Source: Siphonodentalium dalli
Taxonomy: Eukaryota > Mollusca > Scaphopoda > Gadilida > Siphonodentaliidae
Length of the DNA: 64,000 bases
Reading direction: 5' to 3'
Assembly: GCA_032622095.1 (NCBI GenBank)
Contig: CP136061.1
Coordinates: forward strand, 23,436,991-23,500,990
Part shown: positions 40,301-54,640 of the stretch, one piece after another
Layout: every line of letters begins with the position of its first letter
How positions within the stretch are numbered: the first letter of the stretch is position 1
Translations under genes and position numbers: made by a program
Notes under the pieces: model-generated
The model's input: the letters and a program-made list of their open reading frames with translations, nothing else
Database searches by the model: none
What the model was told of the DNA's origin: nothing

Positions 40301-43300
40301 TTTATGACTTTTTCGAAGGATTTGTAGCTCTATCCCAGAGATTCATGAATACAACGCAGGGATTTATGACTTTTTCGAAGGATTTGTGGCTCTAACCCAG
40401 AGATTCGTGAATACAACGCAAGGATTTATGACCTTTTCGAAGGATTTATGGCTCTAACCCCGAGATTCATGACTACAACTCAGGGATTTATGACTTTTTT
40501 GAAGGATTTATGGTTCTAACCCAGAGATTCACGAATAGAACTCAGGGATTTATGACTTTTTCGAAGGATTTATGGTTCTAACCCAGAGATTCATGAATAG
40601 AACTCAGGGATTTATGACTTTTTCGAAGGATTTATGGTTCTAACCCAGAGATTCATGAATAGAACTCAGGGATTTATGACTTTTTCGAAGGATTTATGGC
40701 TTTAACCCCGAGATTCATGACTACAACTCAGGGATTTATGACTTTTTCGAAGGATTTATGGTTCTAACCCAGAGATTCATGAATACAACTCAGGGATTTA
40801 TGACTTTTTCGAAGGATTTATGGTTCTAACCCAGAGATTCATGAATAGAACTCAGGGATTTATGACTTTTTCGAAGGATTTATGGTTCTAACCCAGAGAT
40901 TCATGAATAGAACTCAGGGATTTATGACTTTTTCGAAGGATTTATGGCTTTAACCCCGAGATTCATGACTACAACTCAGGGATTTATGACTTTTTCGAAG
41001 GATTTATGGTTCTAACCCAGAGATTCATGAATACAACTCAGGGATTTATGACTTTTTCGAAGGATTTGTGGCTCTAACCCAGAGATTCATGATTACAACT
41101 CAGGGATTTATGACTTTTTCGAAGGATTTGTGGCTCTAACCCAGAGATTCGTGAATACAACGCAAGGATTTATGACCTTTTCGAAGGATTTATGGCTCTA
41201 ACCCCGAGATTCATGACTACAACTCAGGGATTTATGACTTTTTCGAAGGATTTGTGGCTCTAACCCAGAGATTCGTGAATACAACGCAAGGATTTATGAC
41301 CTTTTCGAAGGATTTATGGCTCTAACCCCGAGATTCATGACTACAACTCACTGATTTATGACTTTTTCGAAGGATTTATGGTTCTAACCCAGAGATTCAT
41401 GAATAGAACTCAGGGATTTATGACTTTTTCGAAGGATTTATGGTTCTAACCCAGAGATTCATGAATAGAACTCAGGGATTTATGACTTTTTCGAAGGATT
41501 TATGGTTCTAACCCAGAGATTCATGAATAGAACTCAGGGATTTATGACTTTTTCGAAGGATTTATGGCTTTAACCCCGAGATTCATGACTACAACTCAGG
41601 GATTTATGACTTTTTCGAAGGATTTATGGTTCTAACCCAGAGATTCATGAATAGAACTCAGGGATTTATAACTTTTTCGAAGGATTTATGGCTTTAACCC
41701 CGAGATTCATGACTACAACTCAGGGATTTATGACTTTTTCGAAGGATTTATGGTTCTAACCCAGAGATTCATGAATACAACTCAGGGATTTATGACTTTT
41801 TCGAAGGATTTGTGGCTCTAACCCAGAGATTCATGAATACAACGCAGGGATTTATGACTTTTTCGAAGGATTTATGGCTCTAACCCAGAGATTCATGAAT
41901 ACAACGCAAGGATTTATGACTTTTTCGAAGGATTTATGGCTCAAACCCCGAGATTCATGACTACAACTCAGGTATTTATGACTTTTTTGAAGGATTTATG
42001 GCTCTAACCCAGAGATTCACGAATAGAACTCAGGGATTTATGACTTTTTCGAAGGATTTATGGTTCTAACCCAGAGATTCATGAATAGAACTCAGGGATT
42101 TATGACTTTTTCGAAGGATTTATGGTTCTAACCCAGAGATTCATGAATAGAACTCAGGGATTTATGACTTTTTCGAAGGATTTATGGCTTTAACCCCGAG
42201 ATTCATGACTACAACTCAGGGATTTATGACTTTTTCGAAGGATTTATGGTTCTAACCCAGAGATTCATGAATACAACTCAGGGATTTATGACTTTTTCGA
42301 AGGATTTGTGGCTCTAACCCAGAGATTCATGATTACAACTCAGGGATTTATGACTTTTTCGAAGGATTTGTGGCTCTAACCCAGAGATTCATGAATACAA
42401 CGCAAGTATTTATGACCTTTTCGAAGGATTTATGGCTCTAACCCCAAGATTCATGAATACAACTCAGGGATTTATGACTTTTTCGAAGGATTTATGGTTC
42501 TAACCCAGAGATTCATGAATAGAACTCAGGGATTTATGACTTTTTCGAAGGATTTATGGTTCTAACCCAGAGATTCATGAATAGAACTCAGGGATTTATG
42601 ACTTTTTCGAAGGATTTATGGTTCTAACCCAGAGATTCATGAATAGAACTCAGGGATTTATGACTTTTTCGAAGGATTTATGGCTTTAACCCCGAGATTC
42701 ATGACTACAACTCAGGGATTTATGACTTTTTCGAAGGATTTATGGTTCTAACCCAGAGATTCATGAATACAACTCAGGGATTTATGACTTTTTCGAAGGA
42801 TTTATGGTTCTAACCCAGAGATTCATGAATACAACTCAGGGATTTATGACTTTTTCGAAGGATTTGTGGCTCTAACCCAGAGATTCATGATTACAACTGA
42901 GGGATTTATGACTTTTTCGAAGGATTTGTGGCTCTAACCCAGAGATTCATGAATAGAACTCAGGGATTTATGACTTTTCGAAGGATTTATGGCTCAAACC
43001 CCGAGATTCATGACTACAACTCAGGGATTTATGACTTTTTCGAAGGATTTATGGTTCTAACCCAGAGATTCACGAATAGAACTCAGGGATTTATGACTTT
43101 TTCGAAGGATTTATGGTTCTAACCCAAAGATTCATGAATAGAACTCAGGGATTTATGACTTTTTCGAAGGATTTATGGTTCTAACCCAGAGATTCATGAA
43201 TAGAACTCAGGGATTTATGACTTTTTCGAAGGATTTATGGCTTTAACCCCGAGATTCATGACAACAACTCAGGGATTTATGACTTTTTCGAAGGATTTAT

Positions 43301-45168
43301 GGTTCTAACCCAGAGATTCATGAATAGAACTCAGGGATTTATGACTTTTTCGAAGGATTTATGGTTCTAACCCAGAGATTCATGAATACAACTCAGGGAT
43401 TTATGACTTTTTCGAAGGATTTGTGGCTCTAACCCAGAGATTCATGATTACAACTCAGGGATTTATGACTTTTTCGAAGGATTTGTAGCTCTATCCCAGA
43501 GATTCATGAATACAACGCAGGGATTTATGACTTTTTCGAAGGATTTGTGGCTCTAACCCAGAGATTCGTGAATACAACGCAAGGATTTATGACCTTTTCG
43601 AAGGATTTATGGCTCTAACCCCGAGATTCATGACTACAACTCAGGGATTTATGACTTTTTCGAAGGATTTATGGTTATAACCCAGAGATTCATGAATAGA
43701 ACTCAGGGATTTATGACTTTTTCGAAGGATTTATGGTTTTAACCCAGAGATTCATGAATAGAACTCAGGGATTTATGACTTTTTCGAAGGATTTATGGTT
43801 CTAACCCAGAGATTCATGAATAGAACTCAGGGATTTATGACTTTTTCGAAGGATTTATGGCTTTAACCCCGAGATTCATGACTACAACTCAGGGATTTAT
43901 GACTTTTTCGAAGGATTTATGGTTCTAACCCAGAGATTCATGAATACAACTCAGGGATTTATGACTTTTTCGAAGGATTTGTGGCTCTAACCCCGAGATT
44001 CATGAATACAACGCAGGGATTTATGACTTTTTCGAAGGATTTATGGCTCTAACCCAGAGATTCATGAATACAACGCAAGGATTTATGACTTTTTCGATGG
44101 ATTTATGGCTCAAACCCCGAGATTCATGACTACAACTCAGGGATTTATGACTTTTTTGAAGGATTTATGGTTCTAACCCAGAGATTCACGAATAGAACTC
44201 AGGGATTTATGACTTTTTCGAAGGATTTATGGTTCTAACCCAGAGATTCATGAATAGAACTCAGGGATTTATGACTTTTTCGAAGGATTTATGGTTCTAA
44301 CCCAGAGATTCATGAATAGAACTCAGGGATTTATGACTTTTTCGAAGGATTTATGGCTTTAACCCCGAGATTCATGACTACAACTCAGGGATTTATGACT
44401 TTTTCGAAGGATTTATGGTTCTAACCCAGAGATTCATGAATACAACTCAGGGATTTATGACTTTTTCGAAGGATTTGTGGCTCTAACCCAGAGATTCATG
44501 ATTACAACTCAGGGATTTATGACTTTTTCGAAGGATTTGTGGCTCTAACCCAGAGATTCATGAATACAACGCAAGGATTTATGACCTTTTCGAAGGATTT
44601 ATGGCTCTAACCCCAAGATTCATGAATACAACTCAGGGATTTATGACTTTTTCGAAGGATTTATGGTTCTAACCCAGAGATTCATGAATAGAACTCAGGG
44701 ATTTATGACTTTTTCGAAGGATTTATGGTTCTAACCCAGAGATTCATGAATAGAACTCAGGGATTTATGACTTTTTCGAAGGATTTATGGTTCTAACCCA
44801 GAGATTCATGAATAGAACTCAGGGATTTATGACTTTTTCGAAGGATTTATGGTTCTAACCCAGAGATTCATGAATAGAACTCAGGGATTTATGACTTTTT
44901 CGAAGGATTTATGGTTCTAACCCAGAGATTCATGAATAGAACTCAGGGATTTATGACTTTTTCGAAGGATTTATGGCTTTAACCCCGAGATTCATGACTA
45001 CAACTCAGGTATTTATGACTTTTTCGAAGGATTTATGGTTCTAACCCAGAGATTCATGAATACAACTCAGGGATTTATGACTTTTTCGAAGGATTTATGG
45101 TTCTAACCCAGAGATTCATGAATACAACTCAGGGATTTATGACTTTTTCGAAGGATTTGTGGCTCTAA
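36748..45168 (+). repeat. Duplicated block B, copy 2
   Basis: Partner of 2060-10480. Relative to copy 1 it has one additional 496-bp unit at 39025-39520 and lacks the 496 bp corresponding to about 5306-5802, so the total length is unchanged. Near 43735 it has GGTTTTAACCC, not seen at the matching place in copy 1. Confidence 0.85.
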
Positions 45169-45218
45169 CCCAGAGATTCGTGAATACAACGCAAGGATTT
45201 ATGACCTTTTCGAAGGAT
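42430..45218 (+). repeat. Tandem pair H, unit 1 (2,789 bp)
   Basis: This is 45 monomers less one base. Anchor 42928/45717, GTAGCTC 43485/46274 and GGTTTTAACCC (about 43735/46524) recur at +2,789. It overlaps the end of duplicated block B copy 2, so the tandem doubling happened in, or was created with, that copy. Confidence 0.85.
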
Positions 45219-48007
45219 TTATGGCTCTAACCCCGAGATTCATGAATACAACTCAGGGATTTATGACTTTTTCGAAGGATTTATGGTTCTAACCCAGAGA
45301 TTCATGAATAGAACTCAGGGATTTATGACTTTTTCGAAGGATTTATGGTTCTAACCCAGAGATTCATGAATAGAACTCAGGGATTTATGACTTTTTCGAA
45401 GGATTTATGGTTCTAACCCAGAGATTCATGAATAGAACTCAGGGATTTATGACTTTTTCGAAGGATTTATGGCTTTAACCCCGAGATTCATGACTACAAC
45501 TCAGGGATTTATGACTTTTTCGAAGGATTTATGGTTCTAACCCAGAGATTCATGAATACAACTCAGGGATTTATGACTTTTTCGAAGGATTTATGGTTCT
45601 AACCCAGAGATTCATGAATACAACTCAGGGATTTATGACTTTTTCGAAGGATTTGTGGCTCTAACCCAGAGATTCATGATTACAACTGAGGGATTTATGA
45701 CTTTTTCGAAGGATTTGTGGCTCTAACCCAGAGATTCATGAATAGAACTCAGGGATTTATGACTTTTCGAAGGATTTATGGCTCAAACCCCGAGATTCAT
45801 GACTACAACTCAGGGATTTATGACTTTTTCGAAGGATTTATGGTTCTAACCCAGAGATTCACGAATAGAACTCAGGGATTTATGACTTTTTCGAAGGATT
45901 TATGGTTCTAACCCAAAGATTCATGAATAGAACTCAGGGATTTATGACTTTTTCGAAGGATTTATGGTTCTAACCCAGAGATTCATGAATAGAACTCAGG
46001 GATTTATGACTTTTTCGAAGGATTTATGGCTTTAACCCCGAGATTCATGACAACAACTCAGGGATTTATGACTTTTTCGAAGGATTTATGGTTCTAACCC
46101 AGAGATTCATGAATAGAACTCAGGGATTTATGACTTTTTCGAAGGATTTATGGTTCTAACCCAGAGATTCATGAATACAACTCAGGGATTTATGACTTTT
46201 TCGAAGGATTTGTGGCTCTAACCCAGAGATTCATGATTACAACTCAGGGATTTATGACTTTTTCGAAGGATTTGTAGCTCTATCCCAGAGATTCATGAAT
46301 ACAACGCAGGGATTTATGACTTTTTCGAAGGATTTGTGGCTCTAACCCAGAGATTCGTGAATACAACGCAAGGATTTATGACCTTTTCGAAGGATTTATG
46401 GCTCTAACCCCGAGATTCATGACTACAACTCAGGGATTTATGACTTTTTCGAAGGATTTATGGTTATAACCCAGAGATTCATGAATAGAACTCAGGGATT
46501 TATGACTTTTTCGAAGGATTTATGGTTTTAACCCAGAGATTCATGAATAGAACTCAGGGATTTATGACTTTTTCGAAGGATTTATGGTTCTAACCCAGAG
46601 ATTCATGAATAGAACTCAGGGATTTATGACTTTTTCGAAGGATTTATGGCTTTAACCCCGAGATTCATGACTACAACTCAGGGATTTATGACTTTTTCGA
46701 AGGATTTATGGTTCTAACCCAGAGATTCATGAATACAACTCAGGGATTTATGACTTTTTCGAAGGATTTGTGGCTCTAACCCCGAGATTCATGAATACAA
46801 CGCAGGGATTTATGACTTTTTCGAAGGATTTATGGCTCTAACCCAGAGATTCATGAATACAACGCAAGGATTTATGACTTTTTCGATGGATTTATGGCTC
46901 AAACCCCGAGATTCATGACTACAACTCAGGGATTTATGACTTTTTTGAAGGATTTATGGTTCTAACCCAGAGATTCACGAATAGAACTCAGGGATTTATG
47001 ACTTTTTCGAAGGATTTATGGTTCTAACCCAGAGATTCATGAATAGAACTCAGGGATTTATGACTTTTTCGAAGGATTTATGGTTCTAACCCAGAGATTC
47101 ATGAATAGAACTCAGGGATTTATGACTTTTTCGAAGGATTTATGGCTTTAACCCCGAGATTCATGACTACAACTCAGGGATTTATGACTTTTTCGAAGGA
47201 TTTATGGTTCTAACCCAGAGATTCATGAATACAACTCAGGGATTTATGACTTTTTCGAAGGATTTGTGGCTCTAACCCAGAGATTCATGATTACAACTCA
47301 GGGATTTATGACTTTTTCGAAGGATTTGTGGCTCTAACCCAGAGATTCATGAATACAACGCAAGGATTTATGACCTTTTCGAAGGATTTATGGCTCTAAC
47401 CCCAAGATTCATGAATACAACTCAGGGATTTATGACTTTTTCGAAGGATTTATGGTTCTAACCCAGAGATTCATGAATAGAACTCAGGGATTTATGACTT
47501 TTTCGAAGGATTTATGGTTCTAACCCAGAGATTCATGAATAGAACTCAGGGATTTATGACTTTTTCGAAGGATTTATGGTTCTAACCCAGAGATTCATGA
47601 ATAGAACTCAGGGATTTATGACTTTTTCGAAGGATTTATGGTTCTAACCCAGAGATTCATGAATAGAACTCAGGGATTTATGACTTTTTCGAAGGATTTA
47701 TGGTTCTAACCCAGAGATTCATGAATAGAACTCAGGGATTTATGACTTTTTCGAAGGATTTATGGCTTTAACCCCGAGATTCATGACTACAACTCAGGTA
47801 TTTATGACTTTTTCGAAGGATTTATGGTTCTAACCCAGAGATTCATGAATACAACTCAGGGATTTATGACTTTTTCGAAGGATTTATGGTTCTAACCCAG
47901 AGATTCATGAATACAACTCAGGGATTTATGACTTTTTCGAAGGATTTGTGGCTCTAACCCAGAGATTCATGATTACAACTCAGGGATTTATGACTTTTTC
48001 GAAGGAT
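45219..48007 (+). repeat. Tandem pair H, unit 2 (2,789 bp)
   Basis: Partner of 42430-45218. It begins at the hybrid CCCCGAG...AATACAAC monomer, which follows a TTCGTGAAT monomer; unit 1 has CCCCAAG after AACGCAAGTATTT at the same place. Confidence 0.83.
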
Positions 48008-50880
48008 TTGTGGCTCTAACCCAGAGATTCATGAATACAACTCAGGGATTTATGACTTTTCGAAGGATTTATGGCTCAAACCCCGAGATTCATGACTACA
48101 ACTCAGGGATTTATGACTTTTTCGAAGGATTTATGGTTCTAACCCAGAGATTCACGAATAGAACTCAGGGATTTATGACTTTTTCGATGGATTTATGGTT
48201 CTAACCCAGAGATTCATGAATAGAACTCAGGGATTTATGACTTTTTCGAAGGATTTATGGTTCTAACCCAGAGATTCATGAATAGAACTCAGGGATTTAT
48301 GACTTTTTCGAAGGATTTATGGTTCTAACCCAGAGATTCATGAATAGAACTCAGGGATTTATGACTTTTTCGAAGGATTTATGGCTTTAACCCCGAGATT
48401 CATGACTACAACTCAGGGATTTATGACTTTTTCGAAGGATTTATGGTTCTAACCCAGAGATTCATGAATACAACTCAGGGATTTATGACTTTTTCGAAGG
48501 ATTTGTGGCTCTAACCCAGAGATTCATGATTACAACTCAGGGATTTATGACTTTTTCGAAGGATTTGTGGCTCTAACCCAGAGATTCATGAATACAACGC
48601 AAGTATTTATGACCTTTTCGAAGGATTTATGGCTCTAAACCCAAGATTCATGAATACAACTCAGGGATTTATGACTTTTTCGAAGGATTTATGGTTCTAA
48701 CCCAGAGATTCATGAATAGAACTCAGGGATTTATGACTTTTTCGAAGGATTTATGGTTCTAACCCAGAGATTCATGAATAGAACTCAGGGATTTATGACT
48801 TTTTCGAAGGATTTATGGTTCTAACCCAGAGATTCATGAATAGAACTCAGGGATTTATGACTTTTTCGAAGGATTTATGGCTTTAACCCCGAGATTCATG
48901 ACTACAACTCAGGGATTTATGACTTTTTCGAAGGATTTATGGTTCTAACCCAGAGATTCATGAATACAACTCAGGGATTTATGACTTTTTCGAAGGATTT
49001 ATGGTTCTAACCCAGAGATTCATGAATACAACTCAGGGATTTATGACTTTTTCGAAGGATTTGTGGCTCTAACCCAGAGATTCATGATTACAACTGAGGG
49101 ATTTATGACTTTTTCGAAGGATTTGTGGCTCTAACCCAGAGATTCATGAATACAACTCAGGGATTTATGACTTTTCGAAGGATTTATGGCTCAAACCCCG
49201 AGATTCATGACTACAACTCAGGGATTTATGACTTTTTCGAAGGATTTATGGTTCTAACCCAGAGATTCACGAATAGAACTCAGGGATTTATGACCTTTTC
49301 GAAGGATTTATGGTTCTAACCCAGAGATTCATGAATAGAACTCAGGGATTTATGACTTTTTCGAAGGATTTATGGTTCTAACCCAAAGATTCATGAATAG
49401 AACTCAGGGATTTATGACTTTTTCGAAGGATTTATGGTTCTAACCCAGAGATTCATGAATAGAACTCAGGGATTTATGACTTTTTCGAAGGATTTATGGC
49501 TTTAACCCCGAGATTCATGACAACAACTCAGGGATTTATGACTTTTTCGAAGGATTTATGGTTCTAACCCAGAGATTCATGAATAGAACTCAGGGATTTA
49601 TGACTTTTTCGAAGGATTTATGGTTCTAACCCAGAGATTCATGAATACAACTCAGGGATTTATGACTTTTTCGAAGGATTTGTGGCTCTAACCCAGAGAT
49701 TCATGATTACAACTCAGGGATTTATGACTTTTTCGAAGGATTTGTAGCTCTATCCCAGAGATTCATGAATACAACGCAGGGATTTATGACTTTTTCGAAG
49801 GATTTGTGGCTCTAACCCAGAGATTCGTGAATACAACGCAAGGATTTATGACCTTTTCGAAGGATTTATGGCTCTAACCCCGAGATTCATGACTACAACT
49901 CAGGGATTTATGACTTTTTCGAAGGATTTATGGTTATAACCCAGAGATTCATGAATAGAACTCAGGGATTTATGACTTTTTCGAAGGATTTATGGTTCTA
50001 ACCCAGAGATTCATGAATACAACTCAGGGATTTATGACTTTTTCGAAGGATTTATGGTTCTAACCCAGAGATTCATGAATAGAACTCAGGGATTTATGAC
50101 TTTTTCGAAGGATTTATGGCTTTAACCCCGAGATTCATGACTACAACTCAGGGATTTATGACTTTTTCGAAGGATTTATGGTTCTAACCCAGAGATTCAT
50201 GAATACAACTCAGGGATTTATGACTTTTTCGAAGGATTTGTGGCTCTAACCCAGAGATTCATGAATACAACGCAGGGATTTATGACTTTTTCGAAGGATT
50301 TATGGCTCTAACCCAGAGATTCATGAATACAACGCAAGGATTTATGACTTTTTCGAAGGATTTATGGCTCAAACCCCGAGATTCATGACTACAACTCAGG
50401 GATTTATGACTTTTTTGAAGGATTTATGGTTCTAACCCAGAGATTCATGAATAGAACTCAGGGATTTATGACTTTTTCGAAGGATTTATGGTTCTAACCC
50501 AGAGATTCATGAATAGAACTCAGGGATTTATGACTTTTTCGAAGGATTTATGGTTCTAACCCAGAGATTCATGAATAGAACTCAGGGATTTATGACTTTT
50601 TCGAAGGATTTATGGCTTTAACCCCGAGATTCATGACTACAACTCAGGGATTTATGACTTTTTCGAATGATTTATGGTTCTAACCCAGAGATTCATGAAT
50701 ACAACTCAGGGATTTATGACTTTTTCGAAGGATTTATGGCTCTAACCCAGAGATTCATGATTACAACTCAGGGATTTATGACTTTTTCGAAGGATTTGTG
50801 GCTCTAACCCAGAGATTCATGAATACAACGCAAGGATTTATGACCTTTTCGAAGGATTTATGGCTCTAACCCCAAGATTC
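45237..50880 (+). repeat. Duplicated block C, copy 2
   Basis: Partner of 7760-13400. It begins at a monomer reading CCCCGAG with AATACAAC (about 45223-45270), where copy 1 has CCCCAAG. That hybrid is also the junction of the 2,789-bp tandem pair. Confidence 0.8.
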
Positions 50881-52098
50881 ATGACTACAACTCAGGGATT
50901 TATGACTTTTTCGAAGGATTTATGGTTCTAACCCAGAGATTCATGAATAGAACTCAGGGATTTATGACTTTTTCGAAGGATTTATGGTTCTAACCCAGAG
51001 ATTCATGAATAGAACTCAGGGATTTATGACTTTTTCGAAGGATTTATGGTTCTAACCCAGAGATTCATGAATAGAACTCAGGGATTTATGACTTTTTCGA
51101 AGGATTTATGGCTTTAACCCCGAGATTCATGACTACAACTCAGGGATTTATGACTTTTTCGAAGGATTTATGGTTCTAACCCAGAGATTCATGAATACAA
51201 CTCAGGGATTTATGACTTTTTCGAAGGATTTATGGTTCTAACCCAGAGATTCATGAATACAACTCAGGGATTTATGACTTTTTCGAAGGATTTATGGTTC
51301 TAACCCAGAGATTCATGATTACAACTCAGGGATTTATGACTTTTTCGAAGGATTTGTGGCTCTAACCCAGAGATTCATGAATACAACTCAGGGATTTATG
51401 ACTTTTCGAAGGATTTATGGCTCAAACCCCGAGATTCATGACTACAACTCAGGGATTTATGACTTTTTCGAAGGATTTATGGTTCTAACCCAGAGATTCA
51501 CGAATAGAACTCAGGGATTTATGACTTTTTCGAAGGATTTATGGTTCTAACCCAGAGATTCATGAATAGAACTCAGGGATTTATGACTTTTTCGAAGGAT
51601 TTATGGTTCTAACCCAGAGATTCATGAATAGAACTCAGGGATTTATGACTTTTTCGAAGGATTTATGGCTTTAACCCCGAGATTCATGACTACAACTCAG
51701 GTATTTATGACTTTTTCGAAGGATTTATGGTTCTAACCCAGAGATTCATGAATACAACTCAGGGATTTATGACTTTTTCGAAGGATTTATGGTTCTAACC
51801 CAGAGATTCATGAATACAACTCAGGGATTTATGACTTTTTCGAAGGATTTGTGGCTCTAACCCAGAGATTCATGATTACAACTCAGGGATTTATGACTTT
51901 TTCGAAGGATTTGTGGCTCTAACCCAGAGATTCATGAATACAACTCAGGGATTTATGACTTTTTCGAAGGATTTATGGTTCTAACCCAGAGATTCATGAA
52001 TACAACTCAGGGATTTATGACTTTTTCGAAGGATTTGTGGCTCTAACCCAGAGATTCATGATTACAACTCAGGGATTTATGACTTTTTCGAAGGATTT

Positions 52099-52293
52099 GT
52101 GGCTCTAACCCAGAGATTCATGAATACAACTCAGGGATTTATGACTTTTCGAAGGATTTATGTCTCAAACCCCGAGATTCATGACTACAACTCAAGGATT
52201 TATGACTTTTTCGAAGGATTTGTGGCTCTAACCCAGAGATTCATGATTACAACTCAGGGATTTATGACTTTTTCGAAGGATTTGTGGCTCTAA
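52099..52293 (+). repeat. Aberrant 61-bp anchor with recombined downstream monomers
   Basis: The 61-bp monomer is present, but the following monomers read TTTATGTCTC and then GTGGCTC/GATTAC in place of the usual ATGGTTC/CACGAATAG. The chance frame therefore reads FVALTQRFMITT instead of FMVLTQRFTNRT. Its flanks are 743 bp from the previous anchor and 991 bp from the next, the shortest spacings in the window. The segment after it (about 52.3-54 kb) matches 29.6-31.3 kb at an offset of 22,703, with TTTTTAG at 52522/29819. I read this as a junction between two older blocks. Confidence 0.8.
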
Positions 52294-54640
52294 CCCAGAG
52301 ATTCATGAATACAACGCAAGGATTTATGACCTTTTCGAAGGATTTATGGCTCTAACCCCAAGATTCATGAATACAACTCAGGGATTTATGACTTTTTCGA
52401 AGGATTTATGGTTCTAACCCAGAGATTCATGAATAGAACTCAGGGATTTATGACTTTTTCGAAGGATTTATGGTTCTAACCCAGAGATTCATGAATAGAA
52501 CTCAGGGATTTATGACTTTTTAGAAGGATTTATGGTTCTAACCCAGAGATTCATGAATAGAACTCAGGGATTTATGACTTTTTCGAAGGATTTATGGTTC
52601 TAACCCAGAGATTCATGAATAGAACTCAGGGATTTATGACTTTTTCGAAGGATTTATGGCTTTAACCCCGAGATTCATGACTACAACTCAGGTATTTATG
52701 ACTTTTTCGAAGGATTTATGGTTCTAACCCAGAGATTCATGAATACAACTCAGGGATTTATGACTTTTTCGAAGGATTTATGGTTCTAACCCAGAGATTC
52801 ATGAATACAACTCAGGGATTTATGACTTTTTCGAAGGATTTGTGGCTCTAACCCAGAGATTCATGATTACAACTCAGGGATTTATGACTTTTTCGAAGGA
52901 TTTGTGGCTCTAACCCAGAGATTCATGAATACAACTCAGGGATTTATGACTTTTTCGAAGGATTTATGGTTCTAACCCAGAGATTCATGAATACAACATA
53001 GGGATTTATGACTTTTTCGAAGGATTTGTGGCTCTAACCCAGAGATTCATGATTACAACTCAGGGATTTATGACTTTTTCGAAGGATTTGTGGCTCTAAC
53101 CCAGAGATTCATGAATACAACTCAGGGATTTATGACTTTTCGAAGGATTTATGGCTCAAACCCCGAGATTCATGACTACAACTCAGGGATTTATGACTTT
53201 TTCGAAGGATTTATGGTTCTAACCCAGAGATTCACGAATAGAACTCAGGGATTTATGACTTTTTCGAAGGATTTATGGTTCTAACCCAGAGATTCATGAA
53301 TAGAACTCAGGGATTTATGACTTTTTCGAAGGATTTATGGTTCTAACCCAGAGATTCATGAATAGAACTCAGGGATTTATGACTTTTTCGAAGGATTTAT
53401 GGCTTTAACCCCGAGATTCATGACTACAACTCAGGGATTTATGACTTTTTCGAAGGATTTATGGTTCTAACCCAGAGATTCATGAATACAACTCAGGGAT
53501 TTATGACTTTTTCGAAGGATTTGTGGCTCTAACCCAGAGATTCATTATTACAACTCAGGGATTTATGACTTTTTCGAAGGATTTGTGGCTCTAACCCAGA
53601 GATTCATGAATACAACGCAGGGATTTATGACTTTTTCGAAGGATTTGTGGCTCTAACCCAGAGATTCGTGAATACAACGCAAGGATTTATGACCTTTTCG
53701 AAGGATTTATGGCTCTAACCCCGAGATTCATGACTACAACTCAGGGATTTATGACTTTTTTGAAGGATTTGTGGCTCTAACCCAGAGATTCATGAATACA
53801 ACGCAGGGATTTATGACTTTTTCGAAGGATTTATGGCTCTAACCCAGAGATTCATGAATACAACGCAAGGATTTATGACTTTTTCGAAGGATTTATGGCT
53901 CAAACCCCGAGATTCATGACTACAACTCAGGGATTTATGACTTTTTTGAAGGATTTATGGTTCTAACCCAGAGATTCATGAATAGAACTCAGGGATTTAT
54001 GACTTTTTCGAAGGATTTATGGTTCTAACCCAGAGATTCATGAATAGAACTCAGGTATTTATGACTTTTTCGAAGGATTTATGGTTCTAACCCAGAGATT
54101 CATGAATAGAACTCAGGGATTTATGACTTTTTCGAAGGATTTATGGCTTTAACCCCGAGATTCATGACTACAACTCAGGGATTTATGACTTTTTCGAAGG
54201 ATTTATGGTTCTAACCCAGAGATTCATGAATACAACTCAGGGATTTATGACTTTTTCGAAGGATTTATGGCTCTAACCCAGAGATTCATGATTACAACTC
54301 AGGGATTTATGACTTTTTCGAAGGATTTGTGGCTCTAACCCAGAGATTCATGAATACAACGCAAGGATTTATGACCTTATCGAAGGATTTATGGCTCTAA
54401 CCCCAAGATTCATGACTACAACTCAGGGATTTATGACTTTTTCGAAGGATTTATGGTTCTAACCCAGAGATTCATGAATAGAACTCAGGGATTTATGACT
54501 TTTTCGAAGGATTTATGGTTCTAACCCAGAGATTCATGAATAGAACTCAGGGATTTATGACTTTTTCGAAGGATTTATGGTTCTAACCCAGAGATTCATG
54601 AATAGAACTCAGGGATTTATGACTTTTTCGAAGGATTTAT

